15,874 bases of DNA from an uncultured Oscillospiraceae bacterium (lineage in GTDB: Bacteria > Bacillota > Clostridia > Oscillospirales > Oscillospiraceae). Numbering within the stretch: position 1 is the first letter of the stretch; every line of letters begins with the position of its first letter. Location of the stretch: the NCBI GenBank assembly GCA_910585735.1, contig CAJUEU010000042.1, positions 1-15,874 on the forward strand, written 5' to 3'. The position numbers were made by a program, and so were the translations under genes. The notes below the pieces were generated by a model. It ran no database searches and had not been told where the DNA came from. It saw nothing but the letters and a program-made list of their open reading frames with translations. This document shows positions 6,798 through 13,458 of the stretch, one piece after another.

Positions 6798-7573
6798 AAA
6801 TTATGTCGTTGAATGTGAATAACTTTGGAGGGGATACGGAAAAGCCTAGATGGGACAAGTATACAATAAAGAACGAGTATTGGGCTGAGCTACGAGAATT
6901 TCAGAATGACCCGAAAAGAATAGAGGTAGCGAGGGAAATTACCAATATGATAAGAGTAGAATTGCCAGATGTCGTTGTTTTTCAAGAATTTGATGTCAAT
7001 GCACCAGCAGGAAAACAAACAATTAATGATTTGGGTGAATACGGTTACTTAACGATTTATCCAGACAAGGAGCGGCCGGAAAGTATACGAGGAAACTGTT
7101 CTATTACAATGATGTTTACGAAAAAGGATAATGTAGAGAGATATCGCAGTCCAGAGTTAAAAGCATGGAAATGGTGTGGCATTAAGATTGATGATTTAAT
7201 GATTATTGGAATTCACGCCCCTGAAGAAATGAAGTTTCTTAGAAATGTGCAGGAATGGGCAAAAAGCCATGACGAGGAAAAAGTAATTATACTTGGTGAT
7301 TTCAATATTACTACAAATAAGTGCCGAATTGAGGAGAAGAAAGAAGACAAAGCATTCTTGGAACGAGTGCAGTGGCTTTTAAGCACTATGCCGAGTATTC
7401 GATATTCTGATACCATCGTAGGTGAACCTATAACATACTTCAATCAAAAGACAACAATAGATCATGTGCTTGTCTCACCAGGATTACAGGGAAAGACTAT
7501 GACTAGAGTATGTAGTAAAGAGGAACATGAGCTTTCCGACCATGCCGTTATCATAGTTAACATAGAGGAGTGA
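6794..7573 (+). CDS. Endonuclease/exonuclease/phosphatase (EEP) family protein
   Basis: A 259-residue metal-dependent phosphoesterase of the DNase I/ExoIII/inositol-phosphatase fold. All expected active-site positions are present: Asn7 in SLNVNNFG, Glu65 in FQEF, His141 in IHAPEE, Asp169 and Asn171 in GDFN, Asp223 in TIDHVL, and Asp249/His250 in SDH. There is no signal peptide, so it should be cytoplasmic. EEP enzymes cut phosphodiester or phosphomonoester bonds in nucleic acids, nucleotides or lipids, and the substrate cannot be told here. The gene is clearly more AT-rich than its surroundings (about 27% GC in 7261-7320, against about 63% in 10501-10560), which suggests acquisition by transfer. 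It overlaps the RHH gene by 4 nt, and its end carries the ribosome binding site of the next gene. Confidence 0.88.
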   Translation: MKIMSLNVNNFGGDTEKPRWDKYTIKNEYWAELREFQNDPKRIEVAREITNMIRVELPDVVVFQEFDVNAPAGKQTINDLGEYGYLTIYPDKERPESIRGNCSITMMFTKKDNVERYRSPELKAWKWCGIKIDDLMIIGIHAPEEMKFLRNVQEWAKSHDEEKVIILGDFNITTNKCRIEEKKEDKAFLERVQWLLSTMPSIRYSDTIVGEPITYFNQKTTIDHVLVSPGLQGKTMTRVCSKEEHELSDHAVIIVNIEE

Positions 7574-7578
7574 TTTAC

Positions 7579-8283
7579 TTGACCTACATCATCTCCGACC
7601 TCCACGGTCATTATGACAAGTACATCGCCATGCTGCAAAAAATCGCACTCAAACCTACTGATACCCTCTATGTCCTGGGGGATATGATCGACCGCGGCCC
7701 TGATGGTTTTAAGATTTTGTTGGATATGATGTCACGGTCCAATGTGGTCCCGCTGCTTGGAAACCATGAGCTTATAGCTGCGGTCTGTCTGCCCTGGCTT
7801 CTTAGCGAGATTGCGGACGAAAGCCTGGCCGCGTTAGATGATTCTCAAGTGGGGGCTCTCAGTGAATGGATAGCTAACGGTGGAAATACATCCCTGGCGG
7901 AGCTGGCGAGGCTGAGCCGGACGGAGCGGGAGGAACTTCTGGATTACATTCGGGATATGGATTTGTACGCTGAGGTGAAAGCACAGGGCCATTCCTTTAT
8001 CCTGACCCATGCGGGACTGGATAATTATTTGCCGGACAAGCCTCTGGACGAATATGAACTGGAAGACTTCGTTTTTGGCCGCCAAATCGACATGAACGAA
8101 AACTACTATTATCCGGATAAGACTCTGGTATACGGCCACACGCCCACTCAACTGATCCCGGGAAACCGCAGACCAGGTTACATATACAAGGGAGGTGGCC
8201 AGATCGACATTGATTGCGGCTGTGGCTTTGGCGGACAGTTGGGCTGCCTTTGCCTGGATACCATGGAGGAGTTTTATGTTTAG
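7579..8283 (+). CDS. PPP-family (serine/threonine/ApaH-like) metallophosphatase
   Basis: A 234-residue dinuclear-metal phosphatase. The full PPP motif set is present: SDLHGH (6-11), GDMIDRG (34-40), GNHE (61-64), THAG (143-146) and YGHT (185-188). Such enzymes act on phosphoproteins, diadenosine polyphosphates or capped RNA 5' ends. I chose the TTG at 7579 because GAGGAG (7565-7570) lies 8 nt upstream. The alternative GTG at 7570 starts on the last base of that site and would add three residues before the conserved TYIISDLHG start. The gene begins 5 nt after the EEP stop, so it is in the same operon. Its base composition is higher in GC than the EEP gene but below the chromosomal neighbours. 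Confidence 0.88.
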   Translation: MTYIISDLHGHYDKYIAMLQKIALKPTDTLYVLGDMIDRGPDGFKILLDMMSRSNVVPLLGNHELIAAVCLPWLLSEIADESLAALDDSQVGALSEWIANGGNTSLAELARLSRTEREELLDYIRDMDLYAEVKAQGHSFILTHAGLDNYLPDKPLDEYELEDFVFGRQIDMNENYYYPDKTLVYGHTPTQLIPGNRRPGYIYKGGGQIDIDCGCGFGGQLGCLCLDTMEEFYV

Positions 8284-8350
8284 ACGGAAAGGCGAATAGC
8301 AGCAGGGTCCAATCGTTGGCAGAAAAGGGCTTTTGGAGGAGTGGCCATAA

Positions 8351-8374
8351 ATGAAAGGAGATGACTTGCTGTGA
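8351..8374 (+). CDS. Seven-codon leader mini-ORF coupled to the metallophosphoesterase
   Basis: ATG AAA GGA GAT GAC TTG CTG TGA encodes MKGDDLL. It has an excellent ribosome binding site (GGAGGAG at 8335-8341, 9 nt upstream). Its stop overlaps the GTG start of the next gene as GTGA, the usual geometry for translational coupling. It also contains the next gene's own AAAGGAG. It could be a coupling leader or a chance arrangement. Confidence 0.35.
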   Translation: MKGDDLL

Positions 8375-9063
8375 CTATTCTAACTGGGGATACACATGGG
8401 GATTTTAGCCGCATTATGGACTTTTGCGAGATATATGAAACCTCTTTGAATGATGTGATGGTTATTTTAGGAGATGCGGGGATCAACTATTATCTGGACG
8501 AGCGGGATGTTCAATTGAAGGAGGAGCTATCCTGCCTGTCCATTACACTCTTCTGCGTACATGGGAATCATGAGGAGCGTCCTGAAAACATCTCCGGGTA
8601 CCAGGAGAGAAGATGGCACGGCGGGATAGTATACTATGAACCGGATTATCCCAATCTTTTGTTTGCCCGGGATGGAGAAATCTATGACTTGAATGGGAAA
8701 CGCGTTCTTGCCATTGGCGGAGCGTACAGCATTGACAGAGATTATCGTATAGCCAACGGCCAGCCATGGTTTGAATCTGAACAGCCGGGTGAAAGGACCA
8801 AACAGCGGGTAGAAGAGCGGTTAGACAAGGCAAATTGGACGGTGGACTGTGTCTTTTCACACACTGTGCCATTGGGTTATATGCCCCGACACACCTTTTT
8901 GCCCAACGTGGACCAAAGCGGGGTGGACTGGTCTACCGAACGCTGGTTGGAGAGAATTGAGAAAAAACTGAACTATGAGCGGTGGTATGCCGGGCATTTT
9001 CATGTCACCGAATGGCGGGGAAGATTGTGTATTCTCTTTGAAGACTACGAAGAGCTTTTATAA
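8371..9063 (+). CDS. Calcineurin-like metallophosphoesterase
   Basis: A 230-residue phosphoesterase of the calcineurin-like superfamily, distinct from the PPP protein just upstream. Visible metal-site motifs are GDTHG (6-10), LGDAG (33-37), GNHE (65-68), SH164 and GHFH (208-211), so it should be active. The protein starts directly at the first catalytic strand (MTILTGDTHGDF), supporting the GTG at 8371; AAAGGAG lies 9-10 nt upstream. A gap of 87 nt separates it from the PPP gene, without a terminator or a convincing promoter, so it probably belongs to the same transcript. The substrate is unknown; Trp-rich segments (RRWHGGIVYYEPDYPNLLFA) recall prophage and accessory-island relatives of this family. 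Confidence 0.85.
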   Translation: MTILTGDTHGDFSRIMDFCEIYETSLNDVMVILGDAGINYYLDERDVQLKEELSCLSITLFCVHGNHEERPENISGYQERRWHGGIVYYEPDYPNLLFARDGEIYDLNGKRVLAIGGAYSIDRDYRIANGQPWFESEQPGERTKQRVEERLDKANWTVDCVFSHTVPLGYMPRHTFLPNVDQSGVDWSTERWLERIEKKLNYERWYAGHFHVTEWRGRLCILFEDYEELL

Positions 9064-9100
9064 AAAGATAAGTGAGCCAAAATTTTTGCTTTCTAATCAA

Positions 9101-9145
9101 TTCAAGGGCCTGCCCGGTGTGGAGAATGCCGGACCGGCCCTTGAA
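9101..9145. repeat. Inverted repeat downstream of the phosphoesterase cassette
   Basis: TTCAAGGGCC (9101-9110) and GGCCCTTGAA (9136-9145) pair perfectly, and an inner CCGG/CCGG (9114-9117 with 9129-9132) extends the stem. No T tract follows on either strand. It may still end the upstream transcript inefficiently or be a small palindromic repeat; it lies just before the next operon's promoter. Confidence 0.5.
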
Positions 9146-9151
9146 GGCGCA

Positions 9152-9180
9152 TTGCAAAAAAATTCCGGACATGCTATACT
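9152..9180 (+). promoter_or_regulatory. Promoter of the ATP-grasp/PHP/deacetylase operon
   Basis: TTGCAA (9152-9157) and TATACT (9175-9180) are spaced by 17 bp. The expected start is near 9187, about 34 nt before the ATG. Confidence 0.7.
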
Positions 9181-9220
9181 ATGGAAAACCGGGGAAACCT
9201 GCCTTGAGGAGGTGAAGTCC

Positions 9221-10393
9221 ATGACCGCCATCGTCACCGATGTCCACTACCGCATGTCCCTGGCCCTCATCCGGGATCTGGCCCAGGCCGGAGTGAAGGT
9301 GATCTGCTGCGAGCGGGAGGATGTGCCCGCCCCCCTGGGCTTTGCCTCCAAATATACCGCCTGGACGGTCACCCTGCCCGCCGAGGGGTATCTGGAGGCC
9401 CTCCATGACCTCTGTGCCCAGGTGTCCCGGGAGGAGGGGGAGAACCCCGCCCTCCTGCCGATGGGGGCGGCCACCCTGGCTCTTTTGTCGGAAAACCGGG
9501 CAAAATTTGACCCGGTCTGCGGCCTGCTCATCCCCTCGCCCGGACAGCTGGACACCTTCAACAGCAAGGCGTCCGTGGCTGCGCTGGGGGAGGAGCTGGG
9601 GGTGCCCGTGCCCCGGCAGTTCGCGGCCGCGGAGGGGGAGAGCCTGCCGGACTTCTTCGCCCGGGTGCCCCTGCCCTGCGTGGTCAAGCCCCTGTGCGGG
9701 GAAAAGTTTGGTCTCTCCGCCGCCCAGCGGTACATTATCGCCCAGACCCCGGAGGTGGGGAGGGTAGCCTATGAAAGGTTCCTTTCCCTCGCCGGGGAGG
9801 CCCCTCTGGTCCAGGAGTACCTCCCCGGGGGCGCGTTGGGCTGTTCGGTGCTGGCGGAAGAGGGGACCGTCCGGGCCGCCCTCTGCCATCGGCGTTTGCG
9901 GGAATATCCCGTCTCCGGCGGGCCCTCGGCCTGCTGTGTCCGGGTGGACCGGCCCGACTTGGAGGACTATGCCGCTCGGCTGGTGGCCAAGGTCGGCTTT
10001 TCCGGCCTTGCCATGTTTGAGTTCAAGGAGGATTCCAAAGGGAATCCCCGGCTGCTGGAGGTCAACCCCCGGGTCTGGGGCACTTTCCCCTTGACCCGCA
10101 TCTCCCGCAGCGGCATCCCGCTTCTCTGGTGTGTAGAGAGCTGGAACACCGGGAATCCGGGCCGGGAGGTCCCGCTGCCCCAATGTCCTGAGCCCCAAAG
10201 CCGCAAGATGAATTTCTTCCCCTCCGACCTGCTGTCGGGGCTGGGCTACCTAAAAAAGGGAAAATCCGGCAAGGCTTTGGGGGCTCTGGCCGATCTCCTG
10301 AATCCCACTGTCCGTGACGGCCTTTGGGAGTGGGGGGACCCCAAGCCGGGGCTCATGTATTACCGCTCTTTGCTGAGGAAGGAGAAGCCATGA
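9221..10393 (+). CDS. ATP-grasp domain protein (carboxylate-amine ligase-like)
   Basis: A 390-residue cytoplasmic ATP-grasp enzyme. It has an N-terminal Rossmann-like domain (1-110, starting TAIVTDVHYRMSLALIRDLAQAGVKVI) and a central ATP-grasp fold (about 113-300). Nucleotide and metal contacts are visible at Lys156 (VVKP), QEY (198-200), and LEVNPR (279-284) with Glu280 and Asn282. The family joins a carboxylate to an amine or thiol through an acyl phosphate. The acceptor here is unknown; the CarB/pre-domain pattern is like ligases of small-molecule or cell-envelope modification. The ATG at 9221 has a perfect AGGAGG 8 nt upstream; in-frame codons before it include the promoter region. The stop overlaps the PHP gene start (ATGA). 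It is the first gene of a three-gene operon. Confidence 0.85.
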   Translation: MTAIVTDVHYRMSLALIRDLAQAGVKVICCEREDVPAPLGFASKYTAWTVTLPAEGYLEALHDLCAQVSREEGENPALLPMGAATLALLSENRAKFDPVCGLLIPSPGQLDTFNSKASVAALGEELGVPVPRQFAAAEGESLPDFFARVPLPCVVKPLCGEKFGLSAAQRYIIAQTPEVGRVAYERFLSLAGEAPLVQEYLPGGALGCSVLAEEGTVRAALCHRRLREYPVSGGPSACCVRVDRPDLEDYAARLVAKVGFSGLAMFEFKEDSKGNPRLLEVNPRVWGTFPLTRISRSGIPLLWCVESWNTGNPGREVPLPQCPEPQSRKMNFFPSDLLSGLGYLKKGKSGKALGALADLLNPTVRDGLWEWGDPKPGLMYYRSLLRKEKP

Positions 10394-11121
10394 CCTTCAA
10401 TGCCGATCTTCATCTTCATACCGACGCCTCCTCTGACGCGCTTTCCGACTTAGCGGAGCAGGCCGCCGCGGCCAAGACCGCCGGGCTGGACGCCATGGCC
10501 GTCACTGACCACAACCTCTGTACCCCTGTCCCCCGGGAGCTCTGTGGGGTGCTGCTGATCCCCGGCTGCGAGGTCTCCACCACGCAGGGCCATGTCCTGG
10601 GTCTCTTTTTGGAGGAACCCCTAAAGCTGGAGACCCTGCGGCAGAGTGGCTTGCCCACCGGGGCTACCGCCGTGGCGGAGATCCGCCGCCGTGGCGGTAT
10701 CGCCGTGCTGGCCCACCCTTACGAAAAGCCCGGGACTGACCCGGCGGCTTTCGACTTCCGTCCCGACGCAGTGGAGACCGTCAACGCCCGGGCAACCTTT
10801 AAGGTGAAGGACGCCAACGAAAGGGCCGCCGTCCTGGCCAAGGCCTGGGACCTTCCCGCGGTGGGGGGGAGCGACGCCCACGCCCATCAGGAGGTGGGCA
10901 ACGCTTATACCCGGGTGGAGGCCGAAAAGCTGACCCTGGAGGCCCTGAAGAGAGCCATTCTGGCTGGAGCCTGCGAGCCTGCGCTTCGCCGGGAGACCTC
11001 CCATCTCCGCAAGGGCCTTTCCCAATTTGCCCGGCGGAAGCGGCAGGGCGGAGCCAAAAACCTGGCCATCGGGGCGGCCTATGTGGCCTACTGCGCCGGG
11101 CTGGATTTGTTCCGGCCATAA
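10390..11121 (+). CDS. PHP-domain metal-dependent hydrolase
   Basis: A 243-residue PHP-family phosphoesterase/hydrolase. Metal ligands seen are HLH (8-10), TDH (39-41), Glu61 (GCEVS), His68, His109 (LAHP) and SDAH (161-164), the complete set for a trinuclear site. Related stand-alone PHP proteins hydrolyse nucleotide, sugar or histidinol phosphates. The C-terminal 40 residues are basic (RRKRQGG) and then hydrophobic (AIGAAYVAYCAGL), perhaps a peripheral membrane contact. The start overlaps the ATP-grasp stop by 4 nt, and the deacetylase follows after 19 nt, so all three are co-transcribed. The exact substrate is not evident. Confidence 0.88.
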   Translation: MTFNADLHLHTDASSDALSDLAEQAAAAKTAGLDAMAVTDHNLCTPVPRELCGVLLIPGCEVSTTQGHVLGLFLEEPLKLETLRQSGLPTGATAVAEIRRRGGIAVLAHPYEKPGTDPAAFDFRPDAVETVNARATFKVKDANERAAVLAKAWDLPAVGGSDAHAHQEVGNAYTRVEAEKLTLEALKRAILAGACEPALRRETSHLRKGLSQFARRKRQGGAKNLAIGAAYVAYCAGLDLFRP

Positions 11122-11140
11122 ATTGAAAGGAGCGAGCATT

Positions 11141-12481
11141 ATGTCTCTTCTCACCAAAGCTATCGGTACCGCCAAAAAGGTGAAACACCGCTTTCAGGAT
11201 CAGATCCGGGAGAATACCCCGGTCTACCTTTCGCCCGTCCGCCGCATTGAGAGGGTGGCCTTGGGGGAACGGATCTGTGCTATGACCTTTGACGATGGCC
11301 CCTGCCGCCTCCCCGCTGACCCGGACGAGTTCGGGGGCAAGCCCCTCACCCTGGTGCTGGCCGAGACCCTGGAGAAATACGGCGCTCTGGGCTCCTTCGA
11401 TGTGGTGGGAGACACCTCGGGGAACTACCCCGACGTAGCGGGCAAGCACGGCTCGGCCTCCTGGGGGGGCGTGGCCTATGACCACTATCCTGACTTCGGC
11501 AAGGATGCTGACGGCGGCGCGGTCCACTGTCCCGAGCTCATTGACCGTCTGCTGGCCGGGGGTCACGAGATCACCAGCCACACCTACTCCCATGTGCTCT
11601 TTGGTAGGAAAAACCTGGTTTACGGCAAGCGGCATACCCTCAGTGGCCTGGAGCCTGTGGTGGAGGATCTGGAGAAGCTTCACACCCTGATGAAGGACAA
11701 GTACGGCTACACCATCACCCTCTCCCGGCCCCCTCACTATGTGGACGGCATTGCTGGGGGCTTCAACAGCTACGACGCCTACGGAAAAATGGGATACCAG
11801 TACATGGCGGCCAGTTTTGATGGGGCTGGCTGGCTGCCTTTGGCTACTTATGAAGCCGAGGTGGAGGCCACCTGGAAGCCAATCGAGCAGAGGCTCAGCG
11901 AGGACCCGGACTATTTCCGGGGGCAGATCATCTTCCAAAAGGACGGGTACAACATGGCCCGCCGGTCCCCCATCGCTCATGGCCTGGAAAAGCAGCTCCA
12001 GCTCCTTACTGAAAAGGGCTACAAGGTGGTCACTGTGTCCCAGCTCCTGGCCCAGTCCCCCTTCCTGGACCTGCCCCAGAGCGACCCCCGGGCTGCGGCG
12101 GCCAAAAGATTGATGGAGGCTGGTTGGTGCCCGGCCTACCGGGACAACACCCTGCGTGTGGATAGTTCTCTCACCCGGGGGGAGCTGGCCATGATGGCCT
12201 ATGGCTGGGAGGGGGTGGACCTCCGCATTGCCTTGGTGAAGGGGGAGGAGAAGCTTCCCTGGTCTGATCTGAAGCCCACCCACCCCTATGCCGGGGCCCT
12301 TCTGGCTGCCTTCCGGGCGGGAGCCATGGCCCTCCGTGGAGGCAGGAGCGACTGCGACACTCCCGCCACCGGGGAGGAGGTCAAGTCTTTCCTCGCTGCC
12401 AGGCTGGGAAAGGTTCCCGAAAGTGTCCCAGAGCACCTGACCCATGGGGAATTCTTTCTCCTGGCAGGGGAACTGCTGTAA
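11141..12481 (+). CDS. Divergent polysaccharide deacetylase with C-terminal SLH-like repeats
   Basis: A 446-residue protein. Residues about 45-300 are a NodB/polysaccharide-deacetylase domain: TFDDGP (49-54), SHTYSH (146-151, the metal HxxxxH) and RPP (196-198). The usual last motif (L-H-D) reads FQKD at about 265-268, so its catalytic His appears missing. The segment after TFDDGP carries an insertion, and the common TFFVVG is GSFDVVG. From about 305 on there is one clear S-layer-homology-type unit (ending LTRGELAMMAYG, 344-355) and weaker copies ending near LTHGEFFLLAGELL. No signal peptide or membrane segment is visible, unusual for both domains. The ATG has AAAGGAG 8 nt upstream. Terminator directly after the stop. 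Likely envelope glycan related, possibly as a binding or altered enzyme. Confidence 0.85.
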   Translation: MSLLTKAIGTAKKVKHRFQDQIRENTPVYLSPVRRIERVALGERICAMTFDDGPCRLPADPDEFGGKPLTLVLAETLEKYGALGSFDVVGDTSGNYPDVAGKHGSASWGGVAYDHYPDFGKDADGGAVHCPELIDRLLAGGHEITSHTYSHVLFGRKNLVYGKRHTLSGLEPVVEDLEKLHTLMKDKYGYTITLSRPPHYVDGIAGGFNSYDAYGKMGYQYMAASFDGAGWLPLATYEAEVEATWKPIEQRLSEDPDYFRGQIIFQKDGYNMARRSPIAHGLEKQLQLLTEKGYKVVTVSQLLAQSPFLDLPQSDPRAAAAKRLMEAGWCPAYRDNTLRVDSSLTRGELAMMAYGWEGVDLRIALVKGEEKLPWSDLKPTHPYAGALLAAFRAGAMALRGGRSDCDTPATGEEVKSFLAARLGKVPESVPEHLTHGEFFLLAGELL

Positions 12482-12484
12482 TGG

Positions 12485-12519
12485 AAGGGAGGCCCATCAA
12501 AAAGATGGGCCTCCCTTTT
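12485..12519 (+). terminator. Terminator of the ATP-grasp/PHP/deacetylase operon
   Basis: A perfect 14-bp stem (12485-12498 with 12504-12517) with a five-A loop and a T4 end. It starts 3 nt after the deacetylase stop codon. Confidence 0.92.
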
Positions 12520-12566
12520 GGACAGAAGAAAAAATTTCATTCGGCAGGATTTTCCCAAAAAAGTAC

Positions 12567-12595
12567 TTGCGCCGGAAGGAAAATTGTGTTACAAT
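12567..12595 (+). promoter_or_regulatory. Promoter of tRNA-Gly
   Basis: TTGCGC (12567-12572) and TACAAT (12590-12595) are separated by 17 bp, placing the start about 3 nt before the mature tRNA. Confidence 0.75.
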
Positions 12596-12604
12596 ACTTT
12601 TCAC

Positions 12605-12678
12605 GCAGGTGTAGTTCAATGGTAGAATGTCAGCTTCCCAAGCTGAACACGTGGGTTCGATTCCCATCACCTGCTCCA
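12605..12678 (+). tRNA. tRNA-Gly (anticodon CCC)
   Basis: A complete 74-nt cloverleaf with encoded CCA. The acceptor GCAGGTG pairs with CACCTGC, the anticodon stem is TCAGC/GCTGA and the loop TTCCCAA gives anticodon CCC at 12637-12639, reading GGG. The T arm is GTGGG-TTCGATT-CCCAT, with one G-T pair. It has its own promoter and terminator. Confidence 0.96.
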
Positions 12679-12679
12679 G

Positions 12680-12714
12680 ATCGGAGCAAGCCATAGATGC
12701 TTGCTCCGATTTTT
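12680..12714 (+). terminator. Terminator of tRNA-Gly
   Basis: A 12-bp perfect stem (12680-12691 with 12699-12710), a 7-nt loop and a T tract, directly after the tRNA CCA. Confidence 0.9.
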
Positions 12715-12743
12715 CGCCTCAAAAGCGGGAGAGGAGGCGGGCC

Positions 12744-13409
12744 ATGGCCCCCAAAATTTTGTTGTCAAGAAGTAAAAGCAGCGCCGAGGCCTATGAGAAG
12801 GCGGTGGAGGCCGCCGGTGGAGCGCCCACCTCGGCGTATTGTCCCCAGGTGGACATGAGCTACGACGGGCTGATCCTCTGCGGCGGGGATGATGTGGATC
12901 CCAGCCGGTACGGCCAGGAAAACCGGGGCTCCAAGGATATTGATCTGGACCGGGACGCTGCCGAATTTGCCCTTATCGAGGCCTATCTTCAGGCAGGTAA
13001 GCCCATTCTGGGCATCTGCCGGGGCCATCAGATCCTGAACATTGCCTTGGGAGGAACACTGATCCAGGACTTACCTGCCCCGGCGGGGCTTTTTCACACC
13101 TATGACAGCGAGAAGGAGACCGAGCGGGTCCACCCGGTCCACGCCGCTCCGAGGAGCTGGTTTGGGGAGACTTGGGGCGACCTGTTTGCGGTGAATAGCC
13201 ACCATCACCAGGTGGCGGACCGGCTGGGGGAGGGCTTTGTACCCATGCTCTGGTCGGAGAGTGGGGTGGTGGAGGGGATGCTCCATGAGAGCCGTCCGCT
13301 CCTTTGTGTCCAGTTCCACCCTGAACGGATGTGCCTGGACCACCGCCGGGCGGACACGGTGGACGGCTTTCCCATTTTCCAGAAATTTCTCCAAATGTGC
13401 GCGAAGTGA
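12744..13409 (+). CDS. Gamma-glutamyl-gamma-aminobutyrate hydrolase-like class I glutamine amidotransferase (peptidase C26)
   Basis: A 221-residue cytoplasmic hydrolase of the PuuD/C26 group. The catalytic triad is visible: Cys92 in GICRGHQ, His192 and Glu194 in FHPE. LILCGGDDVDPSRYG (43-57) and NIALGGTLIQDL (99-110) are characteristic of this subgroup rather than of GMP or carbamoyl-phosphate synthase subunits. PuuD releases GABA from gamma-glutamyl-GABA in putrescine breakdown; whether this protein uses that substrate or another gamma-glutamyl amide is open, although a polyamine transporter lies 6.6 kb away. The ATG has GAGAGGAGG 6 nt upstream. It begins only 29 nt after the tRNA-Gly terminator with no room for a full promoter beyond it, so it may depend on read-through or on a promoter inside the tRNA unit. 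It is shorter than typical PuuD (about 250). Confidence 0.85.
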   Translation: MAPKILLSRSKSSAEAYEKAVEAAGGAPTSAYCPQVDMSYDGLILCGGDDVDPSRYGQENRGSKDIDLDRDAAEFALIEAYLQAGKPILGICRGHQILNIALGGTLIQDLPAPAGLFHTYDSEKETERVHPVHAAPRSWFGETWGDLFAVNSHHHQVADRLGEGFVPMLWSESGVVEGMLHESRPLLCVQFHPERMCLDHRRADTVDGFPIFQKFLQMCAK

Positions 13410-13410
13410 T

Positions 13411-13458
13411 AAAAAACGGGAGAGCGGCGGTATTTATACCGCCGCTCTCCCGTTTTTT
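13411..13458. terminator. Bidirectional terminator between convergent amidotransferase and sirtuin genes
   Basis: A near-perfect palindrome with AAAAAACGGGAGAGCGGCGG in one arm and its complement in the other (about 21 bp), with A6/T6 flanks, so it works in both directions. It touches the stop codons of both converging genes. Confidence 0.93.

Noticed and set aside
6375..7573. Classic type II toxin-antitoxin pair (HicB/HicA-like)
   Set aside because: The partner is a 259-residue EEP enzyme rather than a small HicA, RelE or PIN toxin, and two more enzymes follow in the same operon.
10799..12445. 548-codon minus-strand open frame opposite the PHP and deacetylase genes
   Set aside because: Low-complexity Gly/Pro/Arg-rich shadow of two genes with recognisable motifs.
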